Positions 16,521-25,064 of a stretch of DNA of 64,000 nucleotides are shown here, piece after piece (the first letter of the stretch is position 1; each line of letters starts with the position of its first letter). Source of the DNA: Pseudomonas fluorescens (GTDB lineage Bacteria > Pseudomonadota > Gammaproteobacteria > Pseudomonadales > Pseudomonadaceae); NCBI RefSeq assembly GCF_001648775.1, contig NZ_LVEJ01000010.1, positions 124,001 to 188,000 of the forward strand, written 5' to 3'. The notes under the pieces were generated by a model that saw only the letters and a list, made by a program, of their open reading frames with translations, did no database searches and was not told where the DNA came from. The position numbers were made by a program, and so were the translations under genes.

Positions 16521-17993
16521 TCAGGCGAGAATCCGCTCCAGAGTCCGCGTCACACCCTCCTCGCGCAAGCTATTGCAGCACCACTCAAACGCCGCGACAA
16601 ACTCCGCCGAACGTGGTATCGCCGTGCCGAAAATCTCCTCAACCGCCAACAAACGCTGGGTAATTAAAGCATCGTCCGCCACCAACGCCTGACAAAACGT
16701 CGCCCGTGGATCAGGAATCGAATAGGTATCACCATTCTCATCCACACCCTTCAAATACAACGCCCACGCCGCCACCACCAACGCCGCACGCTTGGTCTCC
16801 TGCCCATCGGCAATCAACCGGTTGATCGTCGGAATGGTGAACTTGGGAAACTTCGACGAACCGTCCGAACACACCCGCTCCAACTGATCGGCAATCGCCT
16901 GATTGGAGAAGCGCGCCACCAGCGTGTTTTTGTAATCGGTCAGATCAATACCCGGCACCGGCGCCAGTTGCGGCGTCACGTCCAGATCCATATAGGCGCG
17001 CATGTAACGCACGAACAGCGGGTCGTTCATGGTCTCGTGAACAAACCGATAGCCCTTCAAAAAGCCCAGATAAGTCAGCGCCAGATGGCTGCCGTTGAGC
17101 AATTTGATCTTCATTTCTTCGTAGGGCGAAACATCGTCGGTGAACTGCACGCCGACCTTTTCCCAGGCCGGACGACCGTTGACGAATTTATCCTCAAGCA
17201 CCCACTGCACAAACGGTTCGCAGACCACCGGCCAGGCATCGTCTACGCCGTGTTTGTCGGCCAGTTGCAAGCGGTGCGCGGTGCTGGTCATCGGTGTGAT
17301 GCGGTCGACCATGGCGTTGGGGAAACTGACGTTGGCGTCGATCCAGCTGCACAGATTGCTGTTGCGCAACGTGGCAAATGCCAGCAGCGCCTTGCGGGTC
17401 ACGGCGCCGTTGTGCGGCAGGTTATCGCAAGACATGACGGTAAACGCCGGGATGCCCGCCGCCCGGCGTTTTTCCAGGGCTGCACACAAGAAGCCGAACA
17501 CGGTTTTTGGCGCCTCGGGATGGGCCAGATCGTGCTGGATCTGCGGCAGGTGCGCCATGAACTCGCCGTTGCTGTCGTCGATGCAATAACCGCCCTCGGT
17601 GATGGTCAGCGAGACGATGCGGATCTGTGGGTCGGCAAGTTTATCGATCAACGCCTGAGCGCCGTCCTCGGCCAGCAGCATGTCGCGAATCGCGCCGATC
17701 ACACGGACTTCGGTGTCGTCGCTGTCACCGAGTTCGAACAGGGTGAACAGGTAATCCTGTTCCTTGAGGTCATCGCGGGCGCGGCGGTCTTCGGCGCGCA
17801 GACCGACGCCGCAAATGGCCCAGTCGAGGGCTTCGCCGGTGTTCATCAGGGCATCGGTGTAATACGCCTGATGCGCGCGGTGGAAGCCGCCGACACCGAT
17901 GTGCGCGATGCCCTGGCGCGTGTCGCTGAGGCTGTAGACCGGCAGTTGCACTTCGGCGGCCAAACGTTGGAGATTCTGTTGGTTGAGTTTCAT
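16521..17993 (-). CDS. mtlD: Mannitol 2-dehydrogenase
   Basis: Encodes 490 residues, a polyol-specific long-chain dehydrogenase that oxidises D-mannitol to D-fructose (and D-arabitol to D-xylulose) with NAD+. The Rossmann entry is GIAHIGVGGFHRAHQAYY at 28-45. The catalytic residues known for the P. fluorescens enzyme fall at the expected places: Asn191 (CDNLPHNG), Lys295 (EEMKIKLLNG), Asn300 and His303 (NGSHLALTYLG). The size also agrees with that enzyme. It lies 15 bases downstream of mtlK in the same transcript. It is cytoplasmic and central to the operon: it receives substrate from MtlEFGK and feeds MtlZ and MtlY. Confidence 0.97.
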   Translation of the reverse strand: MKLNQQNLQRLAAEVQLPVYSLSDTRQGIAHIGVGGFHRAHQAYYTDALMNTGEALDWAICGVGLRAEDRRARDDLKEQDYLFTLFELGDSDDTEVRVIGAIRDMLLAEDGAQALIDKLADPQIRIVSLTITEGGYCIDDSNGEFMAHLPQIQHDLAHPEAPKTVFGFLCAALEKRRAAGIPAFTVMSCDNLPHNGAVTRKALLAFATLRNSNLCSWIDANVSFPNAMVDRITPMTSTAHRLQLADKHGVDDAWPVVCEPFVQWVLEDKFVNGRPAWEKVGVQFTDDVSPYEEMKIKLLNGSHLALTYLGFLKGYRFVHETMNDPLFVRYMRAYMDLDVTPQLAPVPGIDLTDYKNTLVARFSNQAIADQLERVCSDGSSKFPKFTIPTINRLIADGQETKRAALVVAAWALYLKGVDENGDTYSIPDPRATFCQALVADDALITQRLLAVEEIFGTAIPRSAEFVAAFEWCCNSLREEGVTRTLERILA

Positions 17994-18008
17994 CGGGAGT
18001 TCTCGAAA

Positions 18009-19112
<1,104 letters not shown>

Positions 19113-19163
19113 GATGATGGGCCTCCGCAATTTATTATTCAGATGAACCGGATCGGCTTTTCT

Positions 19164-19251
19164 GTGGGAGCGAGCCTGCTCGCGAAAGCGGTGTGTCATC
19201 CAACCCTGATGGCGACTGACACGGCCCCTTCGCGAGCAGGCTCGCTCCCAC
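19164..19251. repeat. REP palindrome pair between mtlG and mtlK
   Basis: GTGGGAGCGAGCCTGCTCG... at 19164-19184 and its inverse CGCGAGCAGGCTCGCTCC... at 19231-19251, 46 bases apart, able to form a long cruciform or RNA stem-loop in the mtl message. Confidence 0.92.
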
Positions 19252-19277
19252 AGGGGATAGTGTTGGGTTCGGGATCT

Positions 19278-20108
19278 TCATTTCACGGCGCCAAAGGAGA
19301 GGCCGCGTACCAGTTGTTTCTGGCTGATCCAGCCGAAGATCAGAATCGGTGCGCACGCCAGGGTCGACACCGCCGACAACTTGGCCCAGAACAAACCTTC
19401 CGGGCTCGAATACGATGCGATCAACGCAGTCAGTGGCGCAGCTTTCGAGGAGGTCAGGTTCAGCGACCAGAACGCCTCGTTCCAGCACAGGATCAGCGAC
19501 AGCAGCACGGTGGAGGCGAGGCCACCCTTGGCGATCGGCAGCAATACGCGAACCATTTCCTGCCACAGCGTGGCGCCGTCGAGGCGGGCGGCTTCGAGGA
19601 TGTCTTTGGGGATGTCCTTGAAGTAGGTGTAAACCATCCAGACCACGATCGGCAGGTTGATCAGCGTGTAGATCACGATCAGCGCGATGCGCGTGTCGAG
19701 CAGGCCGAAACTCTTCGCCAGCAAGTAGATCGGCATCAGCACGCCCACCGGCGGCAGCATTTTGGTCGAGAGCATCCACAGCAGCGTGCCTTTGGTGCGC
19801 TGGGTTTCGTAGAACGCCATCGAGTACGCTGCCGGCACCGCGATCAACAGGCACAGGGCCGTGGCACTGAAGGAAATCACCACCGAGTTCCAGGCGAAAC
19901 TGAAGTAATCGCTGCGCTCGTTGATGTGCAGGTAGTTCTCCAGCGTCGGCGTGAAGATGAACTGCGGCGGCGTGGCGAACGCGTCGATTTCGGTTTTGAA
20001 ACTGGTCATCACCATCCAGAAGATCGGGAAGAAAATCACGATCGCGATGGCCCAGGCCAGGGTGCCGAGCAGCAGGCTTTGCAGCCGGCGGGATTGTTGG
20101 AGAGTCAT
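19278..20108 (-). CDS. mtlG: Polyol ABC transporter permease (MalG type)
   Basis: Encodes 276 residues with six predicted membrane spans, the first at about 14-36 (LLLGTLAWAIAIVIFFPIFWMV). The inner-membrane-permease EAA loop is at about 165-185 (EAARLDGATLWQEMVRVLLP), which docks on MtlK. It follows mtlF by eight bases. The C-terminus QLVRGLSFGAVK is typical of MalG-like permeases for sugars and polyols. It forms the channel with MtlF for mannitol, arabitol and related polyols delivered by MtlE. Confidence 0.95.
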   Translation of the reverse strand: MTLQQSRRLQSLLLGTLAWAIAIVIFFPIFWMVMTSFKTEIDAFATPPQFIFTPTLENYLHINERSDYFSFAWNSVVISFSATALCLLIAVPAAYSMAFYETQRTKGTLLWMLSTKMLPPVGVLMPIYLLAKSFGLLDTRIALIVIYTLINLPIVVWMVYTYFKDIPKDILEAARLDGATLWQEMVRVLLPIAKGGLASTVLLSLILCWNEAFWSLNLTSSKAAPLTALIASYSSPEGLFWAKLSAVSTLACAPILIFGWISQKQLVRGLSFGAVK

Positions 20109-20116
20109 GGCAGGCC

Positions 20117-21043
20117 TCAGGCTTTGTCAGTCAGGTTTTTGCCGATCATCCGCACCAGAATGATCGCGGCGATGTTGGCGATGACCACGGCAATCAAGCC
20201 ACCCGCCGAAGCCATGCCGACGTCGAACTGCACCAGCGCCTGGTTGTAGATCAGGTAAGCGAGGTTGGTCGAGGCGTAGCCGGGGCCGCCGTTGGTGGTG
20301 GTGAAAATCTCGGCGAACACCGACAGCAGGAAGATCGTTTCGATCATCACCACCACGGCAATCGGCCGCGCCAGATGCGGCAGGGTCAGGTGCCAGAAGA
20401 TCGCGATCGGCCCGGCACCGTCCAGGCGCGCAGCTTCTTTCTGTTCCTGGTCGAGGGACTGCATGGCGGTCATCAGGATCAGGATCGCGAAGGGCAGCCA
20501 TTGCCACGAAACAATGATGATGATCGACAGCAGCGGGTAGTGCGCCAGCCAGTCCACCGGCTCGGCACCGAACAGCTTCCAGACGTAGGCGAGGATCCCC
20601 GAGACCGGATGGAAAATCAGGTTCTTCCAGATCAGCGCGCCTACCGTGGGCATGATGAAGAACGGCGAAATCAGCATCACCCGCACAATGCCGCGACCGA
20701 GGAATTCACTGGCCTCCAGCAAGGCACTGATCAACACGCCGAAGACCACGCTGATCAGCAACACGCTGCCGACCAGCAACAACGTGTTGGTAGCACCGGG
20801 CATGAAGCCCGAGTCGGTCAGGAAATAGGTGAAGTTCTCAAACCCGACGAACTGGTTTTCACCGGGGTAGAGCAGGTTGTAGCGGATCATCGAGAAGTAG
20901 ATGGTCATGCCCAGCGGCACGATCATCCACAGCAGCAACAGGGCCACCGAAGGGCTGACCAGAAACCAGCCGGGGTTGCGTACGCGGACTTTGCGCTGGG
21001 GTTGCGACAAGTCGAGGTGGGCTTTGGCAGTTGAAGTATTCAT
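20117..21043 (-). CDS. mtlF: Polyol ABC transporter permease (MalF type)
   Basis: Encodes 308 residues from ATG 21043 (MNTSTAKAHLDLSQ). A 33-residue upstream extension is only REP sequence read through. The first membrane span is near 28-50 (GWFLVSPSVALLLLWMIVP), and five more follow. The EAA loop (EAARLDGAGPIAIFWHLTLP) is near 205-225. Family members with an EAARLDGA loop pair with MalK-type ATPases. The gene lies 155 bases after mtlE, with a REP pair in the gap, and 8 bases before mtlG. Confidence 0.95.
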   Translation of the reverse strand: MNTSTAKAHLDLSQPQRKVRVRNPGWFLVSPSVALLLLWMIVPLGMTIYFSMIRYNLLYPGENQFVGFENFTYFLTDSGFMPGATNTLLLVGSVLLISVVFGVLISALLEASEFLGRGIVRVMLISPFFIMPTVGALIWKNLIFHPVSGILAYVWKLFGAEPVDWLAHYPLLSIIIIVSWQWLPFAILILMTAMQSLDQEQKEAARLDGAGPIAIFWHLTLPHLARPIAVVVMIETIFLLSVFAEIFTTTNGGPGYASTNLAYLIYNQALVQFDVGMASAGGLIAVVIANIAAIILVRMIGKNLTDKA

Positions 21044-21084
21044 GGCGATCACAACCGAGTCATACAGACCTATGGAGATCCCAT

Positions 21085-21171
21085 GTGGGAGCGAGCCTGC
21101 TCGCGAAAGCGCTGGATCAGTGCCATGTGTATTGGCTGGCACGACGCCTTCGCGAGCAGGCTCGCTCCCAC
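21085..21171. repeat. REP palindrome pair between mtlE and mtlF
   Basis: GTGGGAGCGAGCCTGCTCG... at 21085-21105 and inverse at 21151-21171. The location, directly after the binding-protein gene and before the permeases, copies the malE-malF REP arrangement in Escherichia coli, where such structures protect the upstream message. Confidence 0.92.
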
Positions 21172-21198
21172 AGGAGGCAGGAGCAAGTCGTTCAGCGG

Positions 21199-22509
21199 TT
21201 ACTTGGGATAACCGGCGCGCTTCATCTCGCGTTCAGTGGTTTGCTGCGCGGCAGCCAAGGCTTGATCCACTGTGGTCTGGCCGATCAGCGCCGCCGAGAA
21301 CAGCTTGCCGACCTGCGTACCCACGGCCTGGAACTCAGGAATGGTCACCAATTGAATGCCGATGTACGGCACCGGTTTCAGCGTCGGTTTGCTTGGGTCG
21401 GCCGCTTTCAGCGACTCCAGGGTGACTTTGGCGAACGGCGCGGCGCTCATGTAGGCGTCGCTGTAGGTCGAAGCGCGAGTGCCCGGCGGGACGTTGGCGA
21501 TGCCGTCGGTCTTGGCCACCAGTTCGCCGTACTCTTTGGACGTCGCCCAGGCGCTGAATTCCTTGGCGGCGTCTTTGGCCTTGGAACTGGTCGGAATCGC
21601 CAGCGCCCACGAGTACAGCCAGGCCGAGCCTTTGTCGGTGACCTGATGCGGGGCGAAGGTGAAGCCAACGTGGTCGGCGACCTTGCTCTGGGTCTTGTCG
21701 GTGACGAACGAGCCGGCGACGCTGGCGTCGACCCAGATCGCGCATTTGCCGCTGTTGAACAGCGCGAGGTTTTCGTTGAAGCCGTTGCTGGACGCACCCG
21801 GCGGGCCGGATTTCTTCATGGTATCGACGTAGAAGTTGAGGGCGTTTTTCCACTCTGGCCCGGTGAATTCCGGCTGCCATTTTTCATCGAACCAGCGCGC
21901 GCCGTAAGCGTTGGCGACGGTGCTGATCAGCGCCATGTTCTCGCCCCAGCCGGCTTTGCCGCGCAGGCAGATGCCGTACTGTTCTTTGTCTTTTTGGGTG
22001 AGTTTTTCCGCGAACCCGGCGATCTGTTCCCAGGTCGGACGCTCGGGCATGGTCAGGCCGGCATCCTTGAACAGGTCGGTGCGGTAGTAGGTGATCGAGC
22101 TTTCCGCGTAGAACGGCAAGGCGTACAGCGAACCCTTGACTGACAGGCCCTCACGCACCGACGGGAACACATCGTCGAGCGCGTAACTGGGGGGCAAATC
22201 CTTCATCGGCTCCAGCCAACCCTTGGCGCCCCACAGTGCCGCTTCGTACATGCCAATGGTCAACACGTCGAACTGGCCGCCCTGGGTGGCGATGTCCGTG
22301 GTCAGACGTTGACGCAGGACGTTTTCTTCCAGCACCACCCAATTGAGCTTGATGTCCGGATGCTCGGTCTCGAAAGTTTTCGAGAGCTTTTGCATGCGGA
22401 TCATGTCGCTGTTGTTGACGGTGGCGATGGTCAGGGTCTGGGCGCCAAGGCTGACGCTGCTGAGGGTCATGCAGGTGAGGGCAAGCAGAGCTTTTGCAGT
22501 GGGTTGCAT
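21199..22509 (-). CDS. mtlE: Periplasmic polyol-binding protein
   Basis: Encodes 436 residues with a signal peptide (MQPTAKALLALTCMTLSSVSLGA, mature QTLTIATVNN). It has the extracellular-solute-binding family 1 layout: two lobes, with MIRMQKLSKTFETEHPDIKLNWV near 36-58, FDVLTIGMYEAALWGAKGWLEP near 80-100 and GTRASTYSDAYMSA in the C-terminal lobe. The start is fixed by AAGGAG seven bases upstream of ATG 22509. It is the first gene of mtlEFGKDYZ and should bind mannitol, sorbitol or arabitol in the periplasm. Confidence 0.95.
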   Translation of the reverse strand: MQPTAKALLALTCMTLSSVSLGAQTLTIATVNNSDMIRMQKLSKTFETEHPDIKLNWVVLEENVLRQRLTTDIATQGGQFDVLTIGMYEAALWGAKGWLEPMKDLPPSYALDDVFPSVREGLSVKGSLYALPFYAESSITYYRTDLFKDAGLTMPERPTWEQIAGFAEKLTQKDKEQYGICLRGKAGWGENMALISTVANAYGARWFDEKWQPEFTGPEWKNALNFYVDTMKKSGPPGASSNGFNENLALFNSGKCAIWVDASVAGSFVTDKTQSKVADHVGFTFAPHQVTDKGSAWLYSWALAIPTSSKAKDAAKEFSAWATSKEYGELVAKTDGIANVPPGTRASTYSDAYMSAAPFAKVTLESLKAADPSKPTLKPVPYIGIQLVTIPEFQAVGTQVGKLFSAALIGQTTVDQALAAAQQTTEREMKRAGYPK

Positions 22510-22632
22510 CGTGCACTCCTTTTCTGCGTCCGGTGGGAGGCAGAAAGACAGTTATTGTTTTTGTGTCTTCCGGGGCAGGAAGAATGTGCACTGATTACAG
22601 CCTTCAATTGCCGGACTGACAAATCATCCCTA

Positions 22633-22659
22633 GCACTTGAATCGATACTTTTTTGCACT
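22633..22659 (-). promoter_or_regulatory. Candidate MtlR operator (AGTGC direct repeats) upstream of mtlE
   Basis: On the minus strand the pentamer AGTGC occurs at 22659-22655 and again at 22637-22633. The 22-base spacing is two helical turns, and each copy is followed by an A/T-rich GAT-containing stretch (GTATCGATT, GGATGATTT). AraC-family activators usually bind such direct repeats just upstream of the promoter. The repeats end about 125 bases before the mtlE start. The assignment to MtlR is inference. Confidence 0.4.
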
Positions 22660-22749
22660 GGGGTTTGTCGGGGTTAACGCAGGGAAGGGCTTTGCAGCGG
22701 TCCGGGGCTGTCGGATGCGTACAGGTTTTCAGAACGCTGCTATGTAAAT

Positions 22750-22836
22750 GTGGGAGCGAGCCTGCTCGCGAATGCGTAGCTTCAGCCGCCAAATCTGTAG
22801 CTGATACAGCGCGTTCGCGAGCAGGCTCGCTCCCAC
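22750..22836. repeat. REP palindrome pair between mtlR and the mtl promoter
   Basis: GTGGGAGCGAGCCTGCTCG... at 22750-22770 and inverse at 22816-22836. It directly follows the mtlR stop at 22850 in the direction of transcription and precedes the mtlE promoter region, so it may help end or stabilise the mtlR message. Confidence 0.92.
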
Positions 22837-22849
22837 AGGTATGGGGTTA

Positions 22850-23755
22850 TCAGAGGTGGTTTTGTTCGGTCAGGCGTTGCACCGCCAGGCGTCGATAATG
22901 CGACGGCGTCATGCCCTTGAGCTGCTGAAAGCGCCGGTTGAAGTTGGAAATATTGTTGAACCCCGACTCGAAACACACCTCGGTCACCGGTTTGTCGCCA
23001 TCGGCCAGCAATTCGCATGCCTTGCTGATGCGCAGGCGATTGACGAATTCGATGAAGTTGCGCCCCGTGGCCTGTTTGAACACACGGCTGAAGTAGGTTG
23101 GCTTCATGCCCAGATGCTCGGCGACTTCTTCCAGGGTTATCTCCCGGGCGTAATGCGTGAAGATGTAATCGACCGCGCGGTTGGTGCGATCGATGTTGTG
23201 TTCATCGGCCAGTTGCGGCGTTGTCGCGCCAGACAACAGTTGATAGTCGTCACAGGCCGCAAGCAACTCCATCAGAATGAAAAAGTGCCCAAGGCGGGTA
23301 ATGCCTTTGGAGTCGGCAATGCGCTGCATCAACGTCATGGCGTGGCGGATCGTGCGTTGGCTGCGGAACTCGATGCCGTACTGCGCGCGTTCGAGCAGCG
23401 GCGCCAGTGTCTTCAGCTCGGCGAACACCTGATGGCCACTGTCGAACAGCTCATCGGTGAAGTTGACCAGCATGTCGCGCTTTTCGACCACTTCGTCTTC
23501 CGCCACCTGGCTGATCCAGTTGTGCGGCAGATTCGGGCCGGTCAGGAACAGCGTCTCAGGATAGAAGTTGCCGATGTAATCGCCGATGAACACCTTGCCG
23601 GAGCTGGCGACGATCAGGTGCAGTTCGTATTCCTTGTGAAAGTGCCAACGCACTAACGGGCAGGGAAAACCGTGCTGACGATAGATGATGGACAACCCGT
23701 TGTGGTCATCCATCAACTCGTACGAAGGGTCGGTCACGCGGGCGGTTCGAGTCAT
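22850..23755 (-). CDS. mtlR: AraC-family activator of the mannitol operon
   Basis: Encodes 301 residues. The N-terminal 120 residues form a cupin-like sensor (PLVRWHFHKEYELHLIVASSGKVFIGDYIGNF). The C-terminal about 100 residues carry two helix-turn-helix motifs: LEEVAEHLGMKPTYFSRVFKQATG near 215-238, and KPVTEVCFESGFNNISNFNR near 262-282, ending FNRRFQQLKGMTPSHYRR. It has the size and layout of P. fluorescens MtlR, which activates mtlE transcription with mannitol, sorbitol or arabitol. It lies directly upstream of mtlE on the same strand. Confidence 0.93.
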   Translation of the reverse strand: MTRTARVTDPSYELMDDHNGLSIIYRQHGFPCPLVRWHFHKEYELHLIVASSGKVFIGDYIGNFYPETLFLTGPNLPHNWISQVAEDEVVEKRDMLVNFTDELFDSGHQVFAELKTLAPLLERAQYGIEFRSQRTIRHAMTLMQRIADSKGITRLGHFFILMELLAACDDYQLLSGATTPQLADEHNIDRTNRAVDYIFTHYAREITLEEVAEHLGMKPTYFSRVFKQATGRNFIEFVNRLRISKACELLADGDKPVTEVCFESGFNNISNFNRRFQQLKGMTPSHYRRLAVQRLTEQNHL

Positions 23756-23845
23756 GACGGGCTGCTTTTTTTGTTATCGCCTGCCGATCATGCCTCGTTT
23801 GGCGTGTGCTACGCCAGTTTGCGGTTGTCTGTTCGTCCGCGCGCC

Positions 23846-24733
23846 TCAACCGGCCTGTAGACGCAGTGCCACGGTTTTATCGAGGGCCTTCTGCACATTG
23901 GCCATTTGACAGAAAAACACGATGTTGGAGTTTTTAAGAAAGTCGAAGTTGATGATGTTGCAGCGCTTCGCCCAGTCGGTTTTGCTTGGGTCAAACCACA
24001 GGTCCAGTTCATTCAAAATGCGCTGCGGGCCGCCAACGGTGTAGCTGGTGGCCGACAGCGACCAGAAGTCCCACTTGGGAGGAGTGAGTAGGACGTTGGC
24101 GATGTAGCTGTGCAGGTCGGAGGTGTTGACCAGCGTCTGGCCGATCCAATGGTGGTCGATCTGCAGCAGGAAGCGACTGTCTTTGTTCTCGCGGGTCATG
24201 GGAGCGGCAACCACCAGACGTTGCAGCGGGCTGATTTTCTTCAACTGGCCAAGTGTGAGATGCCGATTGTTTTCCGGAATTAGCCGTTCGCCGAGGTGCG
24301 TCAATATCAGCTGTTTGAACGCTGCATAATTGAATGCAGTATCGCCCGAGGCGAGTTCATGGAAATCGAGAATAATGAACTCATTGGGACTTCTTTCAAG
24401 AAACGCTTTTATGTCGCGTACCAAGTCACCCAAGTTGCGCGTGGAGCGATAGTTGTTGTGCTGAAAACGGAACTTGTCGAGGTCTTGCCCCTTGTTGTCG
24501 TACACCAACCGAAGGTCCAGCGCCCTGGCACCGCGATTCAGTTGTGAGAAGAACGAGATGTCCTGGCAGGCGAGCCAGTTTTTCCCTGGATACAGTGGGT
24601 AAGATGCCTCCCAGTCACAGCCGGCATTGTGCGTGCCAGGCAGTGTCAGTTCACGAAGCGTGAGGTTGTCCAGTTCCGCAGTTGCGGCCATCCATTGGTG
24701 CGTTGTGAAGTCTTCTTGGTTGTAGTTGTTCAT
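23846..24733 (-). CDS. PI-PLC X-domain (phosphatidylinositol phospholipase C-like) protein
   Basis: Encodes 295 residues from ATG 24733, chosen because AGAGG lies nine bases upstream; an ATG at 24742 sits directly on that site. PI-PLC X motifs are clear: TLPGTHNAGCDW with candidate catalytic His35, FFSQLNRGARALDLRL near 61-76, FRFQHNNYRS with second candidate His92, and FIILDFHELASGD near 119-131. No signal peptide or lipobox is present, which is unusual for bacterial PI-PLCs that act outside the cell. Export by another route or an intracellular target would be needed. It is divergent from the first giant toxin-like gene across an AT-rich gap, and the two may belong to the same accessory block. 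Family membership is sure; substrate is not. Confidence 0.85.
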   Translation of the reverse strand: MNNYNQEDFTTHQWMAATAELDNLTLRELTLPGTHNAGCDWEASYPLYPGKNWLACQDISFFSQLNRGARALDLRLVYDNKGQDLDKFRFQHNNYRSTRNLGDLVRDIKAFLERSPNEFIILDFHELASGDTAFNYAAFKQLILTHLGERLIPENNRHLTLGQLKKISPLQRLVVAAPMTRENKDSRFLLQIDHHWIGQTLVNTSDLHSYIANVLLTPPKWDFWSLSATSYTVGGPQRILNELDLWFDPSKTDWAKRCNIINFDFLKNSNIVFFCQMANVQKALDKTVALRLQAG

Positions 24734-25064
24734 GTTGCACATCCTCTTTACGGTAATAACGGTAAGTGTCGGAGGGTGTTTATAAGGTGGTTTATTTATT
24801 GTGCCAATCGTTGTTTTGATGCAAGTAGTGTAGTAGTTGAAAGTTACAGTTTGATAGAGGATTTCATGGGTGGGGTGTGCAATTAATTGTTCCGTTTTTG
24901 CTGTTTTAAAGTGTGCTGATAATAATTTGAAATTAATCTGTGCTTTTATTGTGTTGATCAATATTACTATTCTGGCGTTTCCCGTTGTTGTGCTGGAAGT
25001 GAACAAGGATTGTTCACTGGCATGATGAGATGTAAGGGCGTACCTCGTTCAGGATGAAATATTT
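24734..25064. other. AT-rich divergent intergenic region
   Basis: These 331 bases are strikingly AT-rich compared with the rest of the window. They separate the PI-PLC gene (minus strand) from the first giant protein gene (plus strand), so promoters for both must lie here. No coding frame, repeat or RNA gene was seen. Such AT-rich tracts in GC-rich pseudomonads are typical targets of MvaT/H-NS-like silencing, which is inference. Confidence 0.5.
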
